Shown: piece after piece, positions 1 through 7,833 of the stretch
Layout of the letters: the number at the start of each line of letters is the position of its first letter
Numbering within the stretch: position 1 is the first letter of the stretch
NCBI RefSeq assembly: GCF_042683125.1
Contig: NZ_JBHUIY010000003.1
Location: 1-64,000 of the forward strand
DNA length: 64,000 nucleotides
Direction of reading: 5' to 3'
From: Phaeospirillum tilakii
GTDB taxonomy: Bacteria > Pseudomonadota > Alphaproteobacteria > Rhodospirillales > Magnetospirillaceae
The notes under the pieces: generated by a model
Told to the model about the DNA's origin: nothing
The model's database searches: none
The model's input: the letters and a program-made list of their open reading frames with translations, nothing else
Made by a program: the position numbers and the translations under genes

Positions 1-900
1 GAGGCGGCCCAGGCCGAGGCCGACCGTGCCGACCGCGCCGCCGAGCAGGCGCTGGCCGCCGCGCGCGAGGAGCGGGTGCGGCGCGAGGCGGCGGTGTCGG
101 CCGCCGACCAGAGCTGCCGCGCCATCGCCGCCCGCATCGCCGAGCGGCTCGACCTCAGCCCCGAGCAGGTCGGCGCCCTGGTCGCCGCCGCCGACCCCGA
201 GCCCGAGCCGGCCGATGCCGACACGCTGCGCCGCCGGCTTGACCGGCTCGAACGCGAGCGCGACCAGATCGGCCCGGTCAATCTGTGCGCCGAGCAGGAA
301 GCGGCCGAGCAGGAGGCGCGCATCAATGCCCTTCAGGCCGAAAAGGACGATCTGGTGGCGGCGATCGCCCGGCTGCGGCAGGCGATCGGCGAACTCAACC
401 GCGAGGCGCGGGAAAAGTTGCTGGCCTCGTTCGAGGCGGTCGATCGCGATTTCCGCGACCTGTTCACCCGCCTGTTCGGCGGCGGGCGCGCCCACCTCGC
501 CTTGACCGAGTCACCGGACCCGCTCGATGCCGGGCTGGAGATCATGGCCAGCCCGCCCGGCAAACGGTTGCAGGCGCTGTCGCTGCTGTCGGGCGGCGAA
601 CAGGCGCTGACCGCGCTGGCCCTGCTGTTCGCGGTGTTCCTGACCAACCCGGCGCCGATCTGCGTGCTCGACGAGGTCGATGCCCCCCTCGACGACGCCA
701 ATGTCGATCGCTTCTGCGCCCTGGTCGAAACCATCGCCGCCACCACCCGCACCCGCTTCCTGGTGGTGACCCACCACCGCATGACGATGGCGCGGATGGA
801 CCGGCTCTACGGCGTCACCATGGCCGAACGCGGCGTGTCGCAACTGGTGTCGGTCGATCTCGGTCAGGCCGAGGCGCTGAGCGAACCGGCGGGGGCCTGA
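1..900 (+). CDS. smc: Chromosome segregation ATPase SMC, C-terminal part (5' truncated by window)
   Basis: The reading frame is open from base 1, so only the last 299 residues are visible. It starts in alanine/glutamate/arginine-rich coiled coil and ends in the C-terminal half of the ABC-type head: the signature motif LLSGGEQALTALAL, the Walker B segment ICVLDEVDAPLDD and a D-loop follow in the usual order. SMC dimers with ScpA/ScpB organise and segregate the chromosome; the C-terminal head carries signature and Walker B, while Walker A lies in the missing N-terminus. The gene ends 113 bp before the convergent end of phaC, with a cluster of hairpins between them. The family call is firm; the full length cannot be judged. 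Confidence 0.95.
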   Translation, partial: EAAQAEADRADRAAEQALAAAREERVRREAAVSAADQSCRAIAARIAERLDLSPEQVGALVAAADPEPEPADADTLRRRLDRLERERDQIGPVNLCAEQEAAEQEARINALQAEKDDLVAAIARLRQAIGELNREAREKLLASFEAVDRDFRDLFTRLFGGGRAHLALTESPDPLDAGLEIMASPPGKRLQALSLLSGGEQALTALALLFAVFLTNPAPICVLDEVDAPLDDANVDRFCALVETIAATTRTRFLVVTHHRMTMARMDRLYGVTMAERGVSQLVSVDLGQAEALSEPAGA

Positions 901-905
901 CCCCG

Positions 906-1011
906 GCGGGGCTTCCGCCCCGCACCCCGACCGGGGCGATGCCCCGGACCCCCTTATATTTTATGGGTTCCAAGGGCCTTGCGGCCCTTGGCGGGGGCGG
1001 GCGGAGCCCGC
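906..1011. repeat. Four-hairpin intergenic repeat between convergent smc and phaC
   Basis: Four perfect stems follow one another: GCGGGGC/GCCCCGC (906-923), CCGGGGC/GCCCCGG (931-947), CCAAGGGCC/GGCCCTTGG (970-991, loop TTGC) and GCGGGC/GCCCGC (997-1011). The last two are the core of a family found at seven other places in the window; the first two belong to a second GC hairpin type seen again at 39970-40060 and 44806-44927. The element fills the gap between two converging stop codons, so bidirectional termination or 3'-end protection is plausible, although there is no strong U tract. Confidence 0.8.
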
Positions 1012-1013
1012 GC

Positions 1014-2798
1014 TTACACCGCGCGGGCCTTGACGTAGCTGCCGGGGGCCGGCTCGATCCCCTCGGCCGGGGTGCGGGCCGGGACCTGCGGGCCGGCGAA
1101 CTTCTCGACCCATTTGTCCCAGTCGGTCCACCACGAGCCGTCGGTCTGGGTCGCCCCGGCCAGCCAGCTTTCCGGGGTCTTGGCCTTGCGGGCGTTGGTC
1201 CAATAGCAATATTTGTTGGCGGCCGGCGGGTTGACCACCCCGGCGATGTGGCCCGAGGCCGACAGCACGAACCGCACCGGCCCCGACACCAGCCGGGTCA
1301 GCGAGAAGGTGCTGGCCCAGGGAGCGATGTGGTCCTCGCGGGTCGACAGCATGTAGATCGGGGTGCGGATGGTGGTCAGGTCGATCGGCACCTCGCCGAC
1401 GGTGATCCCGCCCGGCTCGATCAGCTTGTTCTCCTGATACATCTTGCGCAGGTAGAAGCTGTGCATCGCCGCCGGCATCCGGGTCGAATCCGAATTCCAG
1501 TACAGCAGGTCGAACGGGAACGGGTCCTTGCCCAGCAGGTAATTGTTGACCACGAACGACCAGATCAGGTCGTTGGCCCGCAGCATGTTGAAGGTGGTGG
1601 CCATGTCGCGGCCGTCGAGATAGCCGTGTTCGGCCATCCGCGCCTCGAGGCTGCCCAATTGTTCCTCGTCGATGAAGATGCCGAGCTCGCCCGGATCCTT
1701 GAAATCGGTCATCGAGGTGAACAGGGTGGCCGACAGCACCCGGTCATCGCCCTTGGCCGCCATCCAAGCCAGGGTACAGGCGGTCAGCGTGCCGCCGAGA
1801 CAATAGCCGATCAGGTTGGCCTGACGCTCGCCGGTGGCCCGCTCGATCGCGTCGAGCGCCGCCAGCGGCCCCTCGGTCATGTAATCGGTGAAGGTCTTGC
1901 CGGCGAGGCGCTCGTCGGGATTGACCCACGAGATCATGAACACGGTGTGGCCCTGATCGACCGCCCATTTGACGAAGGAATTCTTCGGGCGCAGATCGAG
2001 GATGTAATATTTGTTGATCCACGGCGGCACGATCAGCAGCGGCGCCCGGTGCACCGTCGGGGTGGACGGGTCGTACTGGATCAACTGCATCAGGTCGTTC
2101 TCGAACACCACCCGGCCGGGGGTGACCGCGATGTTCTCGCCGACGCGGAAGGCGTCGTAATCGGTCATCCGGATCGCGAGGTTGCCCTTGCCGCGCTCAA
2201 GGTCGGCCAGCAGATTGTCGAGCCCCTTCAGCAGGTTCTCGCCGCCGCTCTCCATCGTCGCCCGCAGCACCTCGGGGTTGGTCAGGACGAAGTTGCTGGG
2301 CGCCATCGCATCGACGAACTGGCGGGTGTAGAACTCGACCTTCTTGGCCGAGGCCTCGTCGAGCCCCTCGACCCCGCGCACCACGTTCTGGATCCAGCGC
2401 GCCGACAGCAGGTAGGATTGCTTGATGTAGTCGAACACCTCGTTGTCCTGCCACATCTGGTCCTTGAACCGGCGGTCGCCGGCCTCGGGCGCCACCACCG
2501 GCTCGGCCGGCTGGCCCATCATCCGCTTGGCGGTGTTCTGCCACAGCGCCATGTAATCCTGCCACAGCGACATCTGCGCCTCGACCATCCGCGCCGGATC
2601 GCTGATCAGCCGGGTGGTCATCTCGAAGAAGGCGTTGCCGATGTTGAGCGGATCGAGCGAGGGCGCGGCCGGCTCGGTCGCCTGACGGGACAGGAAATCG
2701 GCGACCAGACGCTGGCTGCGCTCGGCGATGCTGGTCATCGCCTGCGAAATCTCGGCCGGATCGATCCGCCTGCTTTCCGCGACCTTCTGTTCGGCCAT
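1014..2798 (-). CDS. phaC: Class I poly(3-hydroxyalkanoate) synthase
   Basis: Polymerises (R)-3-hydroxyacyl-CoA, typically 3-hydroxybutyryl-CoA, into PHB on the surface of storage granules. The 594-residue product has the class I N-terminal domain (about residues 1-200) and the alpha/beta-hydrolase catalytic domain with the lipase-like box GYCLGG. The catalytic triad is visible: Cys333, Asp489 (STREDH) and His517 (SASGHIAG). The open frame extends 138 codons further upstream, but the start was placed at MAEQKVAE because AGGGAGGG lies just ahead of it and the family begins there. phaA/phaB are not in the window; a phasin gene lies at 29.1 kb. A candidate sigma-70 promoter is at 2909-2937. Confidence 0.96.
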   Translation of the reverse strand: MAEQKVAESRRIDPAEISQAMTSIAERSQRLVADFLSRQATEPAAPSLDPLNIGNAFFEMTTRLISDPARMVEAQMSLWQDYMALWQNTAKRMMGQPAEPVVAPEAGDRRFKDQMWQDNEVFDYIKQSYLLSARWIQNVVRGVEGLDEASAKKVEFYTRQFVDAMAPSNFVLTNPEVLRATMESGGENLLKGLDNLLADLERGKGNLAIRMTDYDAFRVGENIAVTPGRVVFENDLMQLIQYDPSTPTVHRAPLLIVPPWINKYYILDLRPKNSFVKWAVDQGHTVFMISWVNPDERLAGKTFTDYMTEGPLAALDAIERATGERQANLIGYCLGGTLTACTLAWMAAKGDDRVLSATLFTSMTDFKDPGELGIFIDEEQLGSLEARMAEHGYLDGRDMATTFNMLRANDLIWSFVVNNYLLGKDPFPFDLLYWNSDSTRMPAAMHSFYLRKMYQENKLIEPGGITVGEVPIDLTTIRTPIYMLSTREDHIAPWASTFSLTRLVSGPVRFVLSASGHIAGVVNPPAANKYCYWTNARKAKTPESWLAGATQTDGSWWTDWDKWVEKFAGPQVPARTPAEGIEPAPGSYVKARAV

Positions 2799-2908
2799 CC
2801 TGCCCTCCCTGGGTTTGCTGATTGACGGGAAAGAACGCTGGTCGTGCGCGGCCCTGGCCGGACCGGAAAGGCGGGTGGCCCGCCCCCTTCGGCCGACGCC
2901 ACACTGTC

Positions 2909-2937
2909 TATATACTTTCGTTCGAGCGCCTGTTAAA
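2909..2937 (-). promoter_or_regulatory. Candidate sigma-70 promoter of phaC
   Basis: Read on the minus strand: -35 TTTAAC (2932-2937), 17-bp spacer, -10 TATATA (2909-2914). It stands out as A/T-rich in very GC-rich DNA and lies about 110 bp upstream of the phaC start. The -35 is a weak match, so an activator may contribute. Inferred from sequence only. Confidence 0.45.
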
Positions 2938-3003
2938 CGTGAACTTGCAGTAACCTGTGCCCGCCTTGTGGCCGGTCGTTCCGAAGGGAATGGGAATCCC
3001 ATC

Positions 3004-4143
3004 ATGTCCGAGCGCTTCGCTGTCCTCCGCCGTGGCCGGCGTCGGCTTGCCGCCGGCGGTAGCGTCCTTGCCGTGACGGCTCTCCTGACAGGCTGCTCCT
3101 GGGTGCCCGATTCCCTCAATCCGGTGTCATGGTACCACGATTTGACCGGCGGTGACGAGCCGCCGCCGGAGATCGCCACCCCGCGCCGCGCCGACGGCAG
3201 CGCCGTCGCCACCCCCCAGGGGACCGAGTCCGGCGCCGGCCTGCCGGCCGACCGTTCCCATGCCCGCTATGCCGAGACGGTGCGGCGCGAGCCGGCCCCG
3301 ACCAAGCGGCTGGTGCGCCGGGTCGAGCCGGCGGCGGCGCCGCAGGTCGCCGACGCCACCGTCGCCCCGCCGCCGGCCCCGGCGGCGATCCAGGCTGCGC
3401 CGCTGCCGGTGCCGCCCGGCGCCCAGTCGGCCAGCGTCGGCGCCGCCAGCGAGCGTCCCTCGCTCGACCGGCCGATGCGCACCGCGCGCGAGGACGGGCC
3501 GACCGCCCCGACCCAGATCGCCGGCGGCCCGCCCGACCGGCCCAACGTCCCCGACAGCGTGCCGACCCGGCGCAACACCCTGACCGACACCTATCAGCAG
3601 CGTCTGCGCGAATCCGCCGCCGCCACCAGCCGGGCCGGCGATCTCGACACCCCGCCGTCGGCGCGGAGCGAGCGCGCCGCCGCCCCGGCCTATGCCGCGG
3701 CCTATGCCCAGCCGGCCACGGTGATCATCGGCGGTGGCGGCAGCGCCGCCCTGCCCGCCCCGACCCGGGTCGCCGCCCGGTCGGCGGCGCCGCCGACCGT
3801 GATCATCGGCGGCGACGACGACGCCGCCACGGTGCGGCTGACCCCGCCGCGCGGCCTGCGTGGCGCGCGCGGCGTGGTGGTGCCGCCCGGACCGGCCGCC
3901 AGCTTCGAGGTGGCGCTGTTCCAGCCCGGCCGGCTGGGCGAGGCCGAATTCGCCCGGCTGCGCGAGGTCGCCGCCCTGCAACGCCGCTCGGGCGGGACCA
4001 TCCATCTCGAGGGCGCCGCCGATCCCGAACTGGCCCACCGCTTCGCCGCGATGCTGGGCGAGATGGGGGTGCCGGCCCGCAAGATCCGCGTCGCCACCAG
4101 CGGCCGCGCCGGAGCCGGCCTGCGGGTGCTGATGGAGTACTGA
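3004..4143 (+). CDS. Proline/alanine-rich lipoprotein with degenerate OmpA-like C-terminus
   Basis: The 379-residue product starts with a basic stretch and a hydrophobic segment ending in the lipobox LLTGC (Cys31), so it should be lipidated and exported. Residues about 40-350 are low-complexity (Pro, Ala, Arg) and contain a short repeat, PATVIIGG at about 238 and PPTVIIGG at about 264. The last 80 residues (ELAHRFAAMLGEMGVPARKI) resemble the end of an OmpA/peptidoglycan-binding domain but lack a clear full motif. The start was set at the ATG that gives the signal peptide; the frame is open upstream. It is divergent from phaC and is followed by the aminotransferase operon. Exact function unknown. 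Confidence 0.75.
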   Translation: MSERFAVLRRGRRRLAAGGSVLAVTALLTGCSWVPDSLNPVSWYHDLTGGDEPPPEIATPRRADGSAVATPQGTESGAGLPADRSHARYAETVRREPAPTKRLVRRVEPAAAPQVADATVAPPPAPAAIQAAPLPVPPGAQSASVGAASERPSLDRPMRTAREDGPTAPTQIAGGPPDRPNVPDSVPTRRNTLTDTYQQRLRESAAATSRAGDLDTPPSARSERAAAPAYAAAYAQPATVIIGGGGSAALPAPTRVAARSAAPPTVIIGGDDDAATVRLTPPRGLRGARGVVVPPGPAASFEVALFQPGRLGEAEFARLREVAALQRRSGGTIHLEGAADPELAHRFAAMLGEMGVPARKIRVATSGRAGAGLRVLMEY

Positions 4144-4270
4144 GCGCCGCCCCGGCAGCGACGGGCGGGGTAGAAAGGGGTCGATTCTTGACCCGCCCCG
4201 CGCTAAAGATGGCCTCTTCCCCCGGGGCCGTCCGCGCCCCGTTCCCGTCCCTCACCCCGCAGGTTCGGCC

Positions 4271-5503
4271 ATGAGCATCGAGCAGGATTTCCATCGGATC
4301 AAACGTCTTCCGCCCTATGTCTTCGCGGAAGTGAATGCGATGAAGGCCCGCGCCCGAGCCGCCGGCGAGGACATCATCGATTTCGGGATGGGCAATCCCG
4401 ACCAGCCGACCCCCGCCCATATCGTCGAGAAGCTGGTCGAGGCGGCGCGCAACCCGCGCGCCCACCGCTATTCGATGAGCCGGGGCATCCCCGGGCTGCG
4501 CAAGGCGCTCGCCGGCTATTACCAGCGCCGCTTCGGCGTCGAGATCGACCCCGAGCGCGAGGCGATCGTCACCCTCGGCTCGAAGGAAGGCCTCGCCAAC
4601 CTCGCCAACGCCATCACCAGCCCGGGCGACATCGTGCTGGTGCCCAATCCGTCCTATCCAATCCATCCCTACGGCTTCATCATCGCCGGCGGCTCGTGCC
4701 GCTACGTCCCGGTGACGCCGGATGCCGATTTCCTCAAGGCGCTCGATCGCGCCGTGCGCCATTCGGTGCCGAAGCCGATCGCCCTGGTGCTCAATTACCC
4801 GAGCAACCCGACCGCGCTGCTGGCCGACCTCGATTTCTACGGGCAGGTGGTTGATTTCTGTCGCCACCACAAGATCTGGATCCTGTCCGATCTGGCCTAT
4901 TCCGAGATCTATTTCGACGTGGCCCCGCCGCCCTCGATCCTCCAGGTGCCGGGCGCCAAGGACATCGCGGTCGAGTTCACCTCGATGAGCAAGACCTACA
5001 ACATGCCGGGCTGGCGGATCGGCTTCGCCGCCGGCAACACCACCCTGATCGCCGCCCTGGCCCGGATCAAATCCTACCTCGATTACGGCGCCTTCACCCC
5101 GATCCAGGTCGCCGCCTCGGCCGCCCTCAACGGGCCGCAGGATTGCGTTGACGAGATCCGGGCGATGTACAAGGACCGCCGCGACGTGCTGATCGAGGGC
5201 CTCGCCGCCGCCGGCTGGGAGGTGCCCAGCCCGCAGGCGACGATGTTCGCCTGGGCGCCGATCCCGCCGGCCTTCGCGCCGCTCGGCTCGCTCGAATTCT
5301 CCAAGCTGCTGATGAGCCACGCCCAGGTCGCGGTCGCGCCCGGCATCGGCTTCGGCGAATATGGCGACGGCTTCGTCCGCATCGGGCTGGTCGAAAACCG
5401 TCACCGCACCCGTCAGGCGGTGCGCAACATCAAGACCTTCCTCGCCAACACCGATCAGGTGTTGGAGACCTCGGAAAAACAGCGCGCGGAATCCGGCCGA
5501 TGA
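4271..5503 (+). CDS. Class I/II PLP-dependent aminotransferase (AlaC/LL-DAP aminotransferase-like)
   Basis: A 410-residue fold-type I aminotransferase. Visible features are the N-terminal IDFGMGNPDQPTP substrate-binding segment, the NYPSNPT motif and the PLP-lysine segment FTSMSKTYNMPGWRIG, with Lys241 as the Schiff-base lysine. The sequence resembles the group that includes E. coli AlaC (glutamate-pyruvate transaminase) and LL-diaminopimelate aminotransferase; sequence alone does not settle the substrate. It overlaps hom by 4 bp (ATGA), which suggests translational coupling and a role in aspartate-family or alanine amino-acid metabolism. No gene symbol is given because the substrate is unproven. 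Confidence 0.88.
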   Translation: MSIEQDFHRIKRLPPYVFAEVNAMKARARAAGEDIIDFGMGNPDQPTPAHIVEKLVEAARNPRAHRYSMSRGIPGLRKALAGYYQRRFGVEIDPEREAIVTLGSKEGLANLANAITSPGDIVLVPNPSYPIHPYGFIIAGGSCRYVPVTPDADFLKALDRAVRHSVPKPIALVLNYPSNPTALLADLDFYGQVVDFCRHHKIWILSDLAYSEIYFDVAPPPSILQVPGAKDIAVEFTSMSKTYNMPGWRIGFAAGNTTLIAALARIKSYLDYGAFTPIQVAASAALNGPQDCVDEIRAMYKDRRDVLIEGLAAAGWEVPSPQATMFAWAPIPPAFAPLGSLEFSKLLMSHAQVAVAPGIGFGEYGDGFVRIGLVENRHRTRQAVRNIKTFLANTDQVLETSEKQRAESGR

Positions 5504-6801
5504 GCTCCTCTCCCCTCAAGATCGCGATCGCCGGCCTCGGCACGGTCGGCGGCGGCACCGTCGAACTGCTCGCCGGCCATGCCGACCTGCTGGCGGCCCG
5601 CACCGGCCGCCGGCTCGAACTGGTCGCCGCCGCCGCGCTGGAACGCCCGGCCGGCCTGCCGCTCGACGGCGTGCCGTTCTACACCGACGCCCGCGAGATG
5701 ACCCGCGACGCTGATTACGACGTGCTGATCGAACTGATCGGCGGCGCCAACGGCATCGCCCTCGACGTGGTCCGCGCCGCGCTGGAACGCGGCAAGCACG
5801 TCGTCACCGCCAACAAGGCGATGATCGCCCATCACGGTGTCGAGCTGGCCCGGCTGGCCGAGCTGACCGGCGCCAACATCGGCTTCGAGGCCTCGGTCGG
5901 CGGCGGCATCCCGGTGATCAAGGCGCTGCGCGAGGGGCTCGCCGCCAACCGCGTCACCAAGGTGATGGGCATCCTCAACGGCACCTGCAACTTCATCCTC
6001 AGCACGATGCAGGAGACCGGGCGCGAGTTCGCCGACGTGCTGGCCGAGGCCCAGGCGCTCGGCTATGCCGAGGCCGATCCGACCTTCGACATCGACGGCA
6101 TCGACACCGCCCACAAGCTGGCGATCCTGGCCAGCCTCGCCTTCGGCATGCCGGTGTCGATCGACGCCGTCACCTGCGAGGGCATCCGCCATGTCAGCGC
6201 GCTCGACATCCGCTACGCCGCCGAACTCGGCTACCGGATCAAGCTGCTCGGCGTCGCCAGCCTCAGCGAGATCAACGGCGAGCTGGCGACCGATTGCCGG
6301 GTCTATCCGGCGATGGTGCCGCTCGGCTTCCCGCTCGCCCATGTCGACGGCCCGTTCAACGCGGTGGTGACCGAGGGCGATTTCGTCGGCCGCACCGTGC
6401 TGGAAGGCCGCGGCGCCGGGGCCCATCCCACCGCCTCGGCGGTGGTGGCCGACCTGATCGACCTCGCCTGCGGCCGGGTCGGCCCGGCCTTCGGCCTGCC
6501 GGTCGACCGGCTGGAACCGCGCCCGACCGCGCCGCGCGGCGCCGGCCGCGCCGCCTGGTACATCCGCCTGATGGTGCGCGACGAGCCCGGCGTGTTCGCC
6601 GACATCGCCGCCGCGCTGCGCGACGAGAAGGTGTCGATGGAGCAGGTGATCCAGCGCGGCCGCGCCCCCAACCAGACCGTGCCGGTGGTGATGACGGTGC
6701 ACGAGACCGACGAGGCGGCGATGCTGCGGGCGGTGGCCCGCATCAACGGCATCGCCTCGGTGGCCGAGCCGCCCCGCCTGATCCGGATCGAGCCGCTCTG
6801 A
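5500..6801 (+). CDS. hom: Homoserine dehydrogenase
   Basis: Reduces aspartate semialdehyde to homoserine with NAD(P)H, the branch point to threonine and methionine. The 433 residues show the N-terminal Rossmann glycine motif (IAGLGTVGGG), the catalytic core with GILNGTCNFILS and DPTFDIDGIDTAHKL, the GRGAGAHPTASAVVADL segment, and a C-terminal ACT domain (about residues 350-430, WYIRLMVRDEPGVFADI) that would give threonine feedback. Length and domain order are normal for the family. It is the second gene of the aminotransferase-hom-glpX-recJ run, with a 39-bp gap before the next gene. Confidence 0.96.
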   Translation: MSSSPLKIAIAGLGTVGGGTVELLAGHADLLAARTGRRLELVAAAALERPAGLPLDGVPFYTDAREMTRDADYDVLIELIGGANGIALDVVRAALERGKHVVTANKAMIAHHGVELARLAELTGANIGFEASVGGGIPVIKALREGLAANRVTKVMGILNGTCNFILSTMQETGREFADVLAEAQALGYAEADPTFDIDGIDTAHKLAILASLAFGMPVSIDAVTCEGIRHVSALDIRYAAELGYRIKLLGVASLSEINGELATDCRVYPAMVPLGFPLAHVDGPFNAVVTEGDFVGRTVLEGRGAGAHPTASAVVADLIDLACGRVGPAFGLPVDRLEPRPTAPRGAGRAAWYIRLMVRDEPGVFADIAAALRDEKVSMEQVIQRGRAPNQTVPVVMTVHETDEAAMLRAVARINGIASVAEPPRLIRIEPL

Positions 6802-6840
6802 TCCCTCCCGCCGCCGTCCCTGCGTAAAGGCCCGTCCGTC

Positions 6841-7833
6841 ATGTCCGTCCACACCCAGATTGCCCCGGTGCTGGACCGCAACCTCGCCCTCGAGGTGGTC
6901 CGCGTCACCGAAGCCAGCGCCCTTGCCGCCGCCCGCCGCACCGGGCGCGGCGACGAGAAGGCCGCCGACGAGGCCGCCTGTCAGGCGATGCGCTCCGCCC
7001 TCAACGGGGTGGCGATGAGCGGCGTGATCGTCAATGGCGAGGGCGACGACCCGACCCAGCCGCTGCATACCGGCGAGAAGGTCGGCACCGGCAAGGGCCC
7101 GACCATCGACATCGTGCTGACCGCGCTCGAGGGCCGCTCGATCTGCGCGCGCGGCGCCAACAACGCCTTGTCGGTGGTGGCGATGACCGAGGAAGGCTCG
7201 TTCCTCAAGGTGCCGCAGCATTCCTACATGGAAAAGCTGGTGGTCGGCCCCGGCCTGCCCCCCGGGGTGATCGACCTTGACGCCACCCCCGAGGACAACC
7301 TCGCCCGCATCGCCGCCGCGCGCGGCGTCCGCGTCGCCGACCTCACCGTCAGCATCCTCGACCGGCCGCGCCACCTCGACCTGATCGACCGGGTGCTGGC
7401 TGCCGGGGCGCGGGTGATGCTGTTCGACGACGGCGACGTCTCGGGCGCGCTGGCGACCGGGCTGCCCGACACCGGGATCGACGTCTACATGGGCTCGGGC
7501 GGCGCCGCCCAGGGCGTGCTGGCCGCCGCCGGCCTCAAATGCCTGGGCGGGCAGATGCAGGGCCGGCTGGTGCTGCGCTCCGACCAGGACCGCGCCGCCG
7601 CCGCCCGCGCCGGAATCCAGGATCCCGGCCGCAAGTGGGACATCGACGACATGGTCAAGGGCGAGGTGATGTTCGCCGCCACCGGCATCACCGACGGCCA
7701 TGTGCTGAAGGGCGCCCGCCTGCTGCCCGGCAACCGCGCCGTCAGCCATTCGCTGGTGATGCGCTCGCTGTCCGGCACCATCCGCTATCTCACCGTCCAG
7801 CACGACCTGACCCGGGGCCTGCTGGCGCTATGA
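6841..7833 (+). CDS. GlpX-family (class II fructose-1,6-bisphosphatase-like) protein with altered active site
   Basis: A 330-residue protein that aligns along its whole length with class II fructose-1,6-bisphosphatases: RNLALEVVRVTEA, GDEKAADEAACQAMR, GEKVGTGKGPTIDI, GGQMQGRL and EVMFAATGITDG. Two signature motifs differ. The usual DP(I/L)(D/E)GT, which carries a metal-binding aspartate, reads TALEGR at residues 94-99, and the usual GG-A-PEGV, which carries a metal-binding glutamate, reads GGAAQGV (Ala223-Gln224). From memory of E. coli GlpX these correspond to Asp85 and Glu213. The fold is clear, but FBPase activity is doubtful; it may have a changed or lost activity. hom and recJ flank it, and it overlaps recJ by 4 bp. 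Confidence 0.85.
   Translation: MSVHTQIAPVLDRNLALEVVRVTEASALAAARRTGRGDEKAADEAACQAMRSALNGVAMSGVIVNGEGDDPTQPLHTGEKVGTGKGPTIDIVLTALEGRSICARGANNALSVVAMTEEGSFLKVPQHSYMEKLVVGPGLPPGVIDLDATPEDNLARIAAARGVRVADLTVSILDRPRHLDLIDRVLAAGARVMLFDDGDVSGALATGLPDTGIDVYMGSGGAAQGVLAAAGLKCLGGQMQGRLVLRSDQDRAAAARAGIQDPGRKWDIDDMVKGEVMFAATGITDGHVLKGARLLPGNRAVSHSLVMRSLSGTIRYLTVQHDLTRGLLAL

Noticed and set aside
285..2825. An 846-codon plus-strand open frame spanning the end of smc and all of phaC
   Set aside because: It lies antisense to phaC, has no start signal or family features, and is explained by high G+C removing stop codons. The same applies to other very long frames opposite real genes, for example 36781-40152 and 40080-42545.
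1014..3212. A 732-residue form of PhaC with 138 extra N-terminal residues
   Set aside because: The extra part runs into the divergent lipoprotein gene and promoter, has no family similarity, and a strong ribosome-binding site precedes the internal ATG at 2798.
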